Source: Polynucleobacter kasalickyi (GTDB taxonomy: Bacteria > Pseudomonadota > Gammaproteobacteria > Burkholderiales > Burkholderiaceae). Taken from it: a stretch of DNA of 64,000 nt. Of the stretch, positions 35,386-44,348 are shown piece by piece. The position numbers were made by a program, and so were the translations under genes. Below the pieces are notes generated by a model. That model searched no databases. It was given only the letters and a program-made list of their open reading frames with translations, and was not told the origin of the DNA. The DNA is taken from the NCBI RefSeq assembly GCF_900176405.1, contig NZ_FWXJ01000001.1, positions 359,852 to 423,851 on the forward strand. The letters run 5' to 3'. Within the stretch, counting starts at the first letter, position 1. Each line of letters starts with the position of its first letter.

Positions 35386-36624
35386 ATGCAAATCCTCTTT
35401 ATCCATCAAAACTTTCCAGGCCAATTTAAACATATAGCGCAAGCACTCAAAGCAAATCATCAGGTAGTGGCAATAGCTTGCAGCACGGACCGGAAAGTTG
35501 TGCAACAAGAATGGTTGGATATTCCAGTACATTACTATCACCCATCACAAGGATCGACTACCGGGGTCCATCCGTGGGCAGCCGACTTTGAAACAAAATT
35601 AATTCGTGCACAGGGTGCATTTATAAAGGCACAGGAATTAAAAGCACAAGGATTGATGCCGGATATCATCGTGGCACATCCGGGTTGGGGCGAAAGTCTA
35701 TTTATCAAACAAGTTTGGCCTACCGCTAAACTTGGCTTGTACGGTGAGTTTTTCTATCATGCAGAAGGGGGCGACGTTAATTTCGATCCTGAGTTTATCG
35801 ATAGTGACCCATCACTTTCTTGTCGCATTGCTCTTAAAAACACGATTAACCATTTACATTTTCATGAGGCAGAGGCCTCCATTTCCCCAACACAATGGCA
35901 AGCGAGCACTTATCCAGAAACCATTCGTAATAAGATGAGCGTGATTCATGATGGGATTGACACTGATTTGTTAAAGCCGAATCCAGATGCTTTTATTTCA
36001 TTGAAAGTGGGGGGACAGGTCCTGAGGTTTACAAGAGATGATGAAATTATCACTTTTGTGAATCGCAACTTGGAGCCATATCGCGGTTACCATATTTTTA
36101 TGCGATCCTTGCCAGCGATTCTTGCAGCAAGACCGAAAGCGCATGTATTTATTGTCGGTGGCGATGGCGTCAGTTATGGTGGTAAACCAGCATCAGGCAC
36201 TTGGAAAGAGAAGTTCTTTGATGAAGTCAAGGATCAACTCGATGTGCAAAGAGTCCATTTCTTCGGCAGTTTAGAGTACGCTGCTTATATCACGGTGATG
36301 CAACTCTCCAAAGTACATGTGTATTTAACCTACCCATTTGTTCTCAGTTGGAGCTTAATGGAAGCGATGAGTATGGGGGCCTGTGTGGTTGCTTCAGATA
36401 CTGCGCCATTACATGAGGTCATTATCGATAATATGACGGGGCGGTTGGTGAATTTTTTCGATTCGCAAGCGCTAGCAAATAGCGTCATCCAACTCTTACA
36501 GTATCCTGAACATGCCAAAATCATTGGGCAAAATGCCAGGAATTTTGTCATTGATCATTATGATTTACAGCGTGTCTGTTTGCCAAGACAGTTGCAATGG
36601 ATTGAGCACTTGTCAAAACAGTAA
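35386..36624 (+). CDS. Family 4 glycosyltransferase next to the type I secretion locus
   Basis: The 412-residue product is a GT-B fold glycosyltransferase. MQILFIHQNFPGQFKHIAQAL opens the N-terminal acceptor domain, VNRNLEPYRGYHIFMRSL and VFIVGGDGVSYGG mark the start of the C-terminal donor-binding domain, and the EX7E-like region SLMEAMSMGACVVASDTAPLHEVI is conserved. The donor sugar and acceptor are unknown. It lies between the giant RTX protein gene and its likely exporter, a neighbourhood common for RTX adhesins, so it may glycosylate that protein or a surface polymer (inference). The start has no clear ribosome-binding site. Confidence 0.88.
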   Translation: MQILFIHQNFPGQFKHIAQALKANHQVVAIACSTDRKVVQQEWLDIPVHYYHPSQGSTTGVHPWAADFETKLIRAQGAFIKAQELKAQGLMPDIIVAHPGWGESLFIKQVWPTAKLGLYGEFFYHAEGGDVNFDPEFIDSDPSLSCRIALKNTINHLHFHEAEASISPTQWQASTYPETIRNKMSVIHDGIDTDLLKPNPDAFISLKVGGQVLRFTRDDEIITFVNRNLEPYRGYHIFMRSLPAILAARPKAHVFIVGGDGVSYGGKPASGTWKEKFFDEVKDQLDVQRVHFFGSLEYAAYITVMQLSKVHVYLTYPFVLSWSLMEAMSMGACVVASDTAPLHEVIIDNMTGRLVNFFDSQALANSVIQLLQYPEHAKIIGQNARNFVIDHYDLQRVCLPRQLQWIEHLSKQ

Positions 36625-36778
36625 AAAATAAAAAAATGCTAATTGAAATAAAAACTTAGCAAAAACTATATGAATGTTTTAAATTCTGAATTCAACATAA
36701 AAATTCGGTATCATAGAGGGTGAATTACAGTAATACCTAACCAAAGCAATCTCAAAACTTACATAAAATCATATAAAA

Positions 36779-38533
36779 ATGTTCAATTTTCTAAAGGCTC
36801 CAGAAGCTAAAAACGAAATCTTAGTTTCCCTTTATAAATTTAAAAGTACTTTTTGGTCTGTGGCTGCCTTTACAGCAGTAATGAATATGCTGTTATTGGT
36901 ACCTTCTTTTTATATGTTGGAAGTGTATGACAGGGTATTGACTTCCAGAAATGAATACACTTTATTGATGTTAACCGCATTTTTATTGTTTCTTAATTTG
37001 CTCTATGCAGGCTTAGAGTCGATTCGTAGTCATACCGTCATTGCGATTGGTAAAAAGATTGATAGTGAACTCAACCAAAGAACCTATACGGCTGCTTTTG
37101 AGCAAAACTTAAAACAAAAAGGTGGGAATGCTGGCCAGGCCTTAAACGATCTGACGACGCTGCGCCAATTTGTCACAGGACCAGCCTTGTATGCATTTTT
37201 TGATGTACCTTGGTTTCCAATCTATTTGATCGTAATTTTTATCTTTAACTTTTGGTTAGGTGTTTTTTCAACGGTTTGCGTATTGATCGTGTTAACTGTT
37301 GCAGTGATTAATGAATCTATTACCAATGAACCTTTGGGTAAAGCAAACAATTTAGCGGTCGCCTCCAGTAATTTAGCTACCAACAACCTGCGAAGTTCAG
37401 ACGTTTTAGAAACCATGGGTATGTTGCCAGGTATTCGGAAACGTTGGTATGACTTGCACAGTAAATTTTTGACGCTACAAGAAGTCGCTAGTCAAAGATC
37501 TTCTAACATGACTTCTCTAACGAAGTTTTTTAGAACGAGCTTCCAGTCTTTAGCTTTAGGCTTTGCGGCTTACCTGGTTCTTGAGAATCTATTGTCACCA
37601 GGTATGATGATTGCCGCTAGTATTCTATTAGGCAAAGCCTTAGGTCCGGTAGAAGCCGTGATTGGCGTCTGGCGTCAATGGAGTGGCGTGAAAAGTGCTT
37701 ATAACCGCTTAGATAAATTATTGGCGGATAACCCCCCAAGAGTGGTTGGTATGAGCTTACCCAAACCAAAAGGATATGTGGAATTGGAAGGTGTGTACGC
37801 GGCACCTCCTGGAGTATCCAAGCCAGTGATCAAAAATGTTGCTTTTAAATTAGAACCTGGGGATGTACTTGGTGTGATTGGCGCAAGTGCTTCTGGCAAA
37901 TCTACCTTGGCTAAAGTGATGGTGGGGTTATGGCCTGGGGCACCAAATTGTGCCAGGTTAGATGGTGCAGATATTTACCGATGGAACAAAGATGAATTAG
38001 GTTCTAGCATTGGCTATGTGCCTCAAGATATTGATATGTTCCCTGGTACAGTCAGTGAAAATATTGCTCGTTTTAACGACTTCACGCCTGAGGATGTGAT
38101 TGAGGCCGCTCAAACTGCGGGTGTGCACGAGATGATTTTACGGTTTCCTCAAGGATACGATACGAAACTCGGCGATGCGACATTCGGTTTGTCAGGTGGT
38201 CAAAAGCAACGGATTGCTTTAGCCAGAGCATTGTATGGTAAGCCAAACTTAATCGTATTAGATGAGCCAAATTCGAATTTAGATGACATTGGTGAAGACA
38301 GTTTGATTGTGGCGATTAAAAAACTCAAAGAACGCAATGCTACTGTGGTGCTTGTTACCCACCGCGTTAGTATTCTGGCAGTAACCAGTAAACTATTACT
38401 ATTAGATGATGGAATGATGAAGGCTTTTGGGCCTACGCAAAAGATTATGCAAGACATACAGGATGCACATAAAAAACAATTGGCAACCCAAGACCCGATG
38501 GCGATTGAAAACGGTGGAGGACAAGTAGCATGA
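36779..38533 (+). CDS. Type I secretion system permease/ATPase (PrtD family)
   Basis: The 584-residue product is a half ABC transporter: an N-terminal membrane domain with about five or six spans (residues 20-310) and an ATPase domain. Walker A GASASGKST is at 367-375, the signature LSGGQKQR at about 471-478 and Walker B LIVLDEPNSNLD near 490-501. The size and the missing N-terminal C39-like domain fit the PrtD/LipB group that exports RTX proteins. The ATG has no visible ribosome-binding site. The adaptor gene overlaps its last 4 bases. Confidence 0.95.
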   Translation: MFNFLKAPEAKNEILVSLYKFKSTFWSVAAFTAVMNMLLLVPSFYMLEVYDRVLTSRNEYTLLMLTAFLLFLNLLYAGLESIRSHTVIAIGKKIDSELNQRTYTAAFEQNLKQKGGNAGQALNDLTTLRQFVTGPALYAFFDVPWFPIYLIVIFIFNFWLGVFSTVCVLIVLTVAVINESITNEPLGKANNLAVASSNLATNNLRSSDVLETMGMLPGIRKRWYDLHSKFLTLQEVASQRSSNMTSLTKFFRTSFQSLALGFAAYLVLENLLSPGMMIAASILLGKALGPVEAVIGVWRQWSGVKSAYNRLDKLLADNPPRVVGMSLPKPKGYVELEGVYAAPPGVSKPVIKNVAFKLEPGDVLGVIGASASGKSTLAKVMVGLWPGAPNCARLDGADIYRWNKDELGSSIGYVPQDIDMFPGTVSENIARFNDFTPEDVIEAAQTAGVHEMILRFPQGYDTKLGDATFGLSGGQKQRIALARALYGKPNLIVLDEPNSNLDDIGEDSLIVAIKKLKERNATVVLVTHRVSILAVTSKLLLLDDGMMKAFGPTQKIMQDIQDAHKKQLATQDPMAIENGGGQVA

Positions 38534-39639
38534 GTTTTTTAAGCAAAAAGTCCCGAGAAATTACTGTTGAAGAAAAAGCTGAACAGAATATTGCCATTCT
38601 GCAGCAAAGACAACAAGAGGCAGCCGTAGATGATTCGAAAGACGAAAAGTATTACGCGCGTTTAGGTTGGCTTTTTTTACTGGTTGGGGTGGGCGGTACT
38701 TTCCTTTGGATGACTTTTGCCACTATCGATAAGGGTGTTTCCACCTCTGGTTATGTGATGACGGACTCGAATCGTAAAACGATTCAAGCTCCACTGTCAG
38801 GCTTTATTGATGACATTAAAGTCAAAGAGGGTGAGACGGTTACAGCGGGGCAAGTATTGCTGAAGATTAACCCCATTGCTGCCGCATCGCAAGCTCAGGG
38901 TACAAAAGAATCGATTCAGGGCTTTGAGGCCACAGCAAGAGCTTTGGAAATCTCCATTCAGCAAAAGAAAAGACAATATGCTTTACTCTCTCAGCAATTA
39001 AAGAATATGCAAGAGTTGAGTAAAGATGGTTATATGGCGACGAACAGAGTCCTTGAGTTTGAACGTCAAGAATTGCAACTCAAAACCAGTATCTCGGATG
39101 ATGAAGGTAACCTGATTCGGACGAGGCAGCAAATTAGTGAAGCAAAAGAACGCTTAAATCCAATGGAATTAGATTTAGCGAATACCGATGTGAAATCCCC
39201 GGTTGACGGTCGCGTGGTGAACTTACAAGTCTTTACGAAAGGTGGCGTTGTGTCCCCTGGCGTGCGTTTGATGGAAGTGATTCCAACCAATGATGACTTA
39301 ATTATTGACGCGCAGTTACCCGTTCATTTAGTGGATAAGGTGCACGAAGGTTTAGAGGTTGAAATGATGTTTACGGCGTTTAACACCAATCGGACTCCGC
39401 ATATTCCGGGTATTTTGTTATCGATTGCAGCAGACCGGATAGTCGACGAAAAAACTGGTCAACCCTATTACAAAATTCAAGCAAAAGCGACAGAACAAGG
39501 TAAAAAATTATTGGGTAGCTATAAAGTACGCCCTGGTATGCCCGTCGATTTATTTGTTAAAACGGGTGAACAATCACCCATGACATATATACTCAAGCCC
39601 GTCACAGATCGATTCCACTCAGCTTTGCGGGAAGACTAA
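38530..39639 (+). CDS. HlyD-family membrane fusion protein of the type I system
   Basis: The 369-residue product has a cytoplasmic N-terminus, one membrane span (LGWLFLLVGVGGTFLWMTFA, about 45-64), a biotinyl-lipoyl-like half motif (IDDIKVKEGETVTAGQVLL), a coiled-coil from about 125 to 215, the second half motif (VKSPVDGRVVNLQVFTKGG) and a beta-barrel. It bridges the ABC pump and the outer-membrane channel. The coiled-coil is shorter than in classical HlyD (478 residues), as in PrtE-type adaptors. It overlaps the ABC gene by ATGA, so translation is coupled. Confidence 0.94.
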   Translation: MSFLSKKSREITVEEKAEQNIAILQQRQQEAAVDDSKDEKYYARLGWLFLLVGVGGTFLWMTFATIDKGVSTSGYVMTDSNRKTIQAPLSGFIDDIKVKEGETVTAGQVLLKINPIAAASQAQGTKESIQGFEATARALEISIQQKKRQYALLSQQLKNMQELSKDGYMATNRVLEFERQELQLKTSISDDEGNLIRTRQQISEAKERLNPMELDLANTDVKSPVDGRVVNLQVFTKGGVVSPGVRLMEVIPTNDDLIIDAQLPVHLVDKVHEGLEVEMMFTAFNTNRTPHIPGILLSIAADRIVDEKTGQPYYKIQAKATEQGKKLLGSYKVRPGMPVDLFVKTGEQSPMTYILKPVTDRFHSALRED

Positions 39640-39641
39640 CC

Positions 39642-41603
39642 ATGCAGCATTGGCGTATGAAGGCTTTAGTAATTTCTTGTGTGGCATTGGCTAGTGTAAC
39701 GTGCCACGCCTTGACCCTGACGGAAGCCTATGATTTAGCATTAATGAATGATCCGACTTATCGTTCCGCACTCAAAGATTTTGAATCAGGTGCGGCGAAT
39801 AAGAACATCGGTTTGTCTGCTTTGATGCCGAAGTTGTCTGCAAACTATTACTACTATCAAAATGATACGATGCAGTGGACGAAAGGGGCTAGTGCGAGTG
39901 CTACTCAGTCAAAGTACCCCAGTGAAAATGGTTCATTACAACTGACCATGCCTCTCTTTAGTATGGATGCGATTGCGCGTTATCGGCAAGGGCAGTCACA
40001 GGCAAATTTTAGTGAAGAAAAGTTCAAATATAACGCACAAGATTTACTCATTCGAGTCACGCAAGCTTACTTAGATACCTTGTTCGCACAGGATTCATTA
40101 AAGTTTCAGATGACGGAGCGCGATGCACTCTTAGAGCAGTCAAAACTCATGGAAAAGTTTTTTGTGAATGGCGAAAGTTCTAAAACGGATGTATTAGAAG
40201 CTTTAGCGGCGTATCGTGTGTCGATGTCAAAAATCATCGATATTGAATATACCTTGGAAAACAATCGTCGAAAGCTAGTCGACATCATCGGGTATCCAGC
40301 AGATAGTAAGGAAATTACCCCACTCGACCGTCAATTTCAGGCATTGCCCATTAAGTTTAGAAGTTTTACAGAGTGGCGTGACGTGACGATGCTTAATAGT
40401 CCGCAGATTAAAGCACAAGCATTTCAGACAGAAGTAGCGCTGCGAGAGTATGAAAAAGCGGTTGCTGGTAGATACCCGGTCGTCAATCTCGTTGGTACGC
40501 TATCTAGTCAAACCTCTTCTACCTTAACGTCCATTGGTATTGGTTACAACCAAAACTATATTGGGGTACAAGTCAGTGTGCCGATTTACACTGGGGGTGA
40601 GAGTGATGCGAGGATAGCCCAAACCTATGCCTCCTATGAAAAGGCGAAAGCAGATTTTGATGCGAATCGTGATCAAACCATTACTGAATTAAAAAAGCAG
40701 TACGATATTGTCCAGTCTAGCCTTGAGAAAATTAATGCAGTTAGCTTAGCGGTAGATTCCACGGTAGCCTTAGTCAAAGCCATGCAAAAAAGTGTGCAAT
40801 TCGGCGAAAGAGCAAACGTTGATTTACTGAACGCGCAAAAATCCTTATCGAACAACAACCGGGATTTAGCCCAGGCAAAATATAATTATTTAATCGCTTT
40901 TCTGAAATTAGGTCAATTAAGTGGGACGCTTGATCTAGATCGTTTTCAACAAATCACCAAATACTTTGAAGACCCGACGAGACCGCCGGTTCGTATTGCC
41001 ATGTTTAAGAAAGAAGAGCCCTCTGATAATAAATTTAATATTGTAGAAAACTTTGATCAAGCTGGAAAAGTAGCTCAGTACGGGGTTGCACCGGCGGTTG
41101 CGTCGACGATTGATATGCCCCCTAGCCAAAAGCCTGCCAGTGCTTATAAGAGTCTAGTGACGATTGAGAGTCTAAAAGATAGCTCAAAAGAGTCGCCAGT
41201 TACGCCAGCGCCAAGCAGTAAAACTTCGCTAGCAAAGCCAGAATTAGCACCCTCTGCGCCGGTTGTAACAACTATAGCGCCAAGTGCCAAACCGGCCGTT
41301 AGTAAAGCAAGTACTGCCAAAACTACACTTTTAAAACCACCGGCACCAGATCCTGAGATTGCGAATTTGGTATATGTACCTGAACCAGTGAAGTATCGAA
41401 TGTTGGCCTCTGATCCTGCACCCACTCCTATCATCCCCCCAGCTTTGCCGATTTCACCGAAAAGTTCGAAATACTCCTCAGTGAAATCTTTGCAGGAGAC
41501 GAGCATCGTAGACAAAGTGACGCCAAGCTTCGAAGAGGTCAAACCCATCAAGCCAGCTTTTAAAAAGACCATTGATATTATCCCAATTGATCAAATTCCT
41601 TAA
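39642..41603 (+). CDS. TolC-family outer-membrane channel with long disordered C-terminal tail
   Basis: The 653-residue product has a Sec signal peptide (cleavage probably after CHA near residue 23) and then the TolC opening LTLTEAYDLALMNDPTY. Two TolC repeat units follow, up to about residue 435. The last about 200 residues are rich in Pro, Ala, Ser, Thr and Lys (for example TPAPSSKTSLAKPELAPSAP) and have no counterpart in ordinary TolC (about 450 residues); a tail on this scale is uncommon. It follows the HlyD gene after 2 bp and completes the export channel. Confidence 0.92.
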   Translation: MQHWRMKALVISCVALASVTCHALTLTEAYDLALMNDPTYRSALKDFESGAANKNIGLSALMPKLSANYYYYQNDTMQWTKGASASATQSKYPSENGSLQLTMPLFSMDAIARYRQGQSQANFSEEKFKYNAQDLLIRVTQAYLDTLFAQDSLKFQMTERDALLEQSKLMEKFFVNGESSKTDVLEALAAYRVSMSKIIDIEYTLENNRRKLVDIIGYPADSKEITPLDRQFQALPIKFRSFTEWRDVTMLNSPQIKAQAFQTEVALREYEKAVAGRYPVVNLVGTLSSQTSSTLTSIGIGYNQNYIGVQVSVPIYTGGESDARIAQTYASYEKAKADFDANRDQTITELKKQYDIVQSSLEKINAVSLAVDSTVALVKAMQKSVQFGERANVDLLNAQKSLSNNNRDLAQAKYNYLIAFLKLGQLSGTLDLDRFQQITKYFEDPTRPPVRIAMFKKEEPSDNKFNIVENFDQAGKVAQYGVAPAVASTIDMPPSQKPASAYKSLVTIESLKDSSKESPVTPAPSSKTSLAKPELAPSAPVVTTIAPSAKPAVSKASTAKTTLLKPPAPDPEIANLVYVPEPVKYRMLASDPAPTPIIPPALPISPKSSKYSSVKSLQETSIVDKVTPSFEEVKPIKPAFKKTIDIIPIDQIP

Positions 41604-41692
41604 GGTGAACTTGGATCGATTGCCATGACGTGACGGTGGGTGTTACCCCGTCTGATTGAAGGGGATGGTAGTTACTAAAAACATCGACGAAA

Positions 41693-41716
41693 AAAAAGCC
41701 GCGTAAGCGGCTTTTT
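41693..41716. terminator. Bidirectional terminator after the TolC-type gene
   Basis: AAAAAGCCGC (41693-41702) and GCGGCTTTTT (41707-41716) form a perfect 10-bp stem with a GTAA loop and A/T tracts on both sides. It sits between a rightward and a leftward gene and should stop both. Confidence 0.92.
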
Positions 41717-41735
41717 CAGCAGACAAAGTAATGAA

Positions 41736-41927
41736 TTACTTAGCAGCAGGTGCTGGAGCAGCAGCATCTTTAACAGCTTCAGCAGCATCTTTAGTTGCTT
41801 CAGCAGCAGGAGCAGCAGGAGCTTCAGCAGCAGGAGCTGCAGCAGGAGCTTCAGCAGGCTTTTCTGTTTTGCTGCAAGCAGCGATAGTTAATGCGAATAG
41901 TGCTGCAAGTAATAGTGACTTGTTCAT
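41736..41927 (-). CDS. Small alanine/proline-rich lipoprotein
   Basis: The 63-residue product has a signal peptide ending in lipobox TIAAC (Cys18). The mature part is an Ala/Pro/Glu/Lys low-complexity chain (APAAAPAAEAPAAPAAEA and then KDAAEAVKDAAA). AAGGA is 8 nt before the ATG. Such short lipoproteins are typical of beta-proteobacteria and are often highly expressed; the function is unknown. The opposite-strand frame over the same bases is a shadow. Confidence 0.8.
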   Translation of the reverse strand: MNKSLLLAALFALTIAACSKTEKPAEAPAAAPAAEAPAAPAAEATKDAAEAVKDAAAPAPAAK

Positions 41928-42077
41928 TTGAATAATCCTTTATTAATATTAAAAATACAGTAATTACCGGTAATTATTGTTGGATAAAAAATAACCCAAA
42001 TAGAATTATAGCGAAAAGATATTTCATTACTGTAAATAGGTGTGATTTTGGTGAATTAAATTTTATGATGCGAAAAT

Positions 42078-43325
42078 TTACTCACTCGCCGCATAAGCTC
42101 CTAATTCAAACCAACCATCTAAGTAACCTTCATACACCGGTTCGAACATTGAGGCGTAGGATAAAAATCTTCTACATTGCTTCGGCGAAAAGCCCCGTTG
42201 ATGGGCAAATAGTAGCCAAGATTCAAAGGCATCCGATTTTTTATCTAAATAAGTGAGTAAGGCACCGTTACAAAATAAGTAATCCCCGCTGATGTTCAGG
42301 CGAGTTTGTGGATGCACTACCAGTCCTTCTTGCACAATCACTTTTCTAAACTGTGCTTCACTCAAGGGTTCAAAGGGTGGTGAGAACACAACGGTAGGTT
42401 TGGGTTCACTCAGGATTTCGCCTAAGGTGAATTCAAGCAATTCTTCTAACTCTTGCCCATGCCACGGCAGTTCATGGAAGCGATGTTTGACGGATTGAAT
42501 CACGGGTGAAGGAATCTTCGCCGGACGATCGGTCGCAATCTGACCCGCATCGGTTAACAGATCTGAAAGGCTTAAATCATCTTCTAATTGATCCGCTAAA
42601 CGCCAGAGCGTCTCTTGAATCAGTTCACGGTAACTTGGCGCTCTAAAGCCCACTGACCAGGTTTGCGTGCCTGGATCTAGGGCTACACCATTGTGGGCTA
42701 TTTGTGGTGGTAAATACAACATATCGCCAGGTTCCAGCACCCATTCATCCGTGGGATTAAAGTTTTCAAGGATTTTTAATGGTAAATCCTCAATGAAGCC
42801 TTTATCAGGATTGCTTTGGATTTCCCATTTACGACGGCCAGACATCTGAATTAAAAATACATCATAAGAGTCAAGATGTGGACCAACGCCACCCCCAGGA
42901 CCGGCAATACTGACCATTAAATCATCGAGACGGTAGTCTGGAATGAAACGGAACCAAGACAACACTTTGGCCGCGGCTGGATGCCAGCCTTCCATTCCTT
43001 GGATCAACATCGTCCAATTTTTTTCAGTAATTTTAGGAATGCCACGAGTTTTTTGTGGCCCGTGTTTAAGGCGCCAAGGCTTACTTTGGATCAGTCTTGA
43101 CTCTACTAAGTCATGCGTGGCGAGATCATTGAGTTCAGCTGGACTAATGGGACTTTGCAAATCTGGCGTGAGGCCAAAGGCGGGAATAGCACCCCTAACT
43201 AGTAGGGGCTTTTTTTGCCAGTAATCACGCATGAATTCACTTGGCGTAAGGTTACCTAGTAAGGCCCAGGGATCACGCAGTGGCAGGGGAAATGGAGGAG
43301 TTGGGGGAGTGTAGGGTAGTTTCAA
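42078..43325 (-). CDS. RoxA-like ribosomal protein hydroxylase (JmjC/cupin, YcfD family)
   Basis: The 415-residue product matches the 2-oxoglutarate/Fe(II) oxygenases that hydroxylate ribosomal protein L16 (RoxA/YcfD). It shows LGNLTPSEFMRDYWQKKPLL, the metal-binding HLDSYD (about 148-153), LYLPPQIAHNG with the distal His (about 205-215), and a C-terminal winged-helix-like dimer part. The furthest in-frame start is a TTG at 43325 with no clear ribosome-binding site; the protein must begin upstream of LGNLTP, so a rare start codon is needed. It is divergent from the SlyD-like gene by about 15 bp, so the promoters lie within coding sequence. Confidence 0.87.
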   Translation of the reverse strand: MKLPYTPPTPPFPLPLRDPWALLGNLTPSEFMRDYWQKKPLLVRGAIPAFGLTPDLQSPISPAELNDLATHDLVESRLIQSKPWRLKHGPQKTRGIPKITEKNWTMLIQGMEGWHPAAAKVLSWFRFIPDYRLDDLMVSIAGPGGGVGPHLDSYDVFLIQMSGRRKWEIQSNPDKGFIEDLPLKILENFNPTDEWVLEPGDMLYLPPQIAHNGVALDPGTQTWSVGFRAPSYRELIQETLWRLADQLEDDLSLSDLLTDAGQIATDRPAKIPSPVIQSVKHRFHELPWHGQELEELLEFTLGEILSEPKPTVVFSPPFEPLSEAQFRKVIVQEGLVVHPQTRLNISGDYLFCNGALLTYLDKKSDAFESWLLFAHQRGFSPKQCRRFLSYASMFEPVYEGYLDGWFELGAYAASE

Positions 43326-43339
43326 GTAAAATATCTTTA

Positions 43340-43948
43340 ATGATGAAAATTGAAAAAAATACTGTCGTATCGTTAATATACCGTCTAACTGATGCGCAAG
43401 ACAATCTTATTGAAGAATCTTCTGATCCAATGGTCTATCTCCATGGTGGATACGCTGGCACTTTTCCGAAAATTGAAGAGTTGTTAGAAGGTCAGGAAAT
43501 TGGTTTTGAAACCAGAGTTCAGCTTGAACCGCATGACGCTTTTGGCGAATATGATGCGGAACTCTTAAGAATTGAGAATCGTGATCGTTTCCCAGAGCCT
43601 CTAGAAGTAGGCATGCAGTTTGAAGGAATTCCGAATACTGAGGAAGAGGAAGAAAACGCTGAATTTGCCGATCTTGAAGAGGAAGAAGATCTCGATTCTT
43701 TAATCTATACGATTACCGATTTAGCGGAAGATCGGGTCGTTTTAGATGCCAATCATCCGCTAGCGGGAATGGCTATTCGGTTTTGGCTACAAGTCACTGA
43801 TACGCGTCCTGCATCGCCAGAAGAAATTGAAAATGGTCGTGCGGATGATCAAATTGGACTACAAGTCGATCAATTTGACGATGAAGATGACGAGAATTTA
43901 GATGATCTTTTACCTCCGGATTTAGATCGTCCGGGTACTTTGCACTAA
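43340..43948 (+). CDS. SlyD-like FKBP-type peptidyl-prolyl isomerase with acidic insert
   Basis: The start is ATG at 43340 or 43343 (MMKIEKNTVVSLIY), giving about 201 residues. It reads as a SlyD-type FKBP: YRLTDAQDNLIEESSDPMVYLHGGYAGTFPKIEELLEGQ, split around an acidic linker (EEEEENAEFADLEEEEDLD, about 112-134) that replaces or lengthens the flap domain, then LDANHPLAGM. The C-terminus is acidic (FDDEDDENLDDLL) instead of the His-rich metal-binding tail of E. coli SlyD. It catalyses proline isomerisation and chaperoning in known relatives. Confidence 0.9.
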   Translation: MMKIEKNTVVSLIYRLTDAQDNLIEESSDPMVYLHGGYAGTFPKIEELLEGQEIGFETRVQLEPHDAFGEYDAELLRIENRDRFPEPLEVGMQFEGIPNTEEEEENAEFADLEEEEDLDSLIYTITDLAEDRVVLDANHPLAGMAIRFWLQVTDTRPASPEEIENGRADDQIGLQVDQFDDEDDENLDDLLPPDLDRPGTLH

Positions 43949-44057
43949 TCAATTCAAGGAGTCGGATTAGAAGCTAATCGATAGTTAAGGTCTTTGAGTT
44001 GCTCGCCAAAGCATTGGGTCGTAAAATTAAAATTAGTAGAAATTTTTTAAGGATTAG

Positions 44058-44348
44058 ATGAAACCCTCGCATGCTCTAGAGTCGAATCGTATTGCTATTC
44101 GTGCTGTTGTGGAGCGTCATCGCGCTCGAAATGCTCGTGTATTTGGTTCAGTCCTTCACGGAAATGATTCTGAAGGCAGTGATTTAGACATATTAATCGA
44201 CCCAACCCCTGATACTACAATGTTTGATATTGGTGCCATTAGGCATGAGTTATTAATATTACTTGGCGTTCCTGTGGACGTTCTTACGCCGAATGCTTTG
44301 CCAGATCGATTCAGAGACCAAGTTATTTCTGAAGCGAAGCTCATATGA
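44058..44348 (+). CDS. mntA: MntA-type nucleotidyltransferase antitoxin
   Basis: The 96-residue product is a minimal nucleotidyltransferase: RVFGSVLHG with Gly30-Ser31 and SDLDIL with Asp42 and Asp44 as the catalytic pair. In MNT-HEPN (type VII) modules this enzyme adenylylates the HEPN toxin and blocks it. AAGGA lies before the ATG. The stop overlaps the start of the HEPN gene by ATGA. The pair sits between conserved core genes, consistent with an inserted module. Confidence 0.92.
   Translation: MKPSHALESNRIAIRAVVERHRARNARVFGSVLHGNDSEGSDLDILIDPTPDTTMFDIGAIRHELLILLGVPVDVLTPNALPDRFRDQVISEAKLI

Noticed and set aside
41144..41572. 142-codon leftward frame in the TolC-type gene tail
   Set aside because: It mirrors the Pro/Ala/Ser-rich tail; no ribosome-binding site or family similarity.
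41731..41931. 66-codon Ala/Ser-rich rightward frame
   Set aside because: It is antisense to the small lipoprotein, which has a lipobox and ribosome-binding site.
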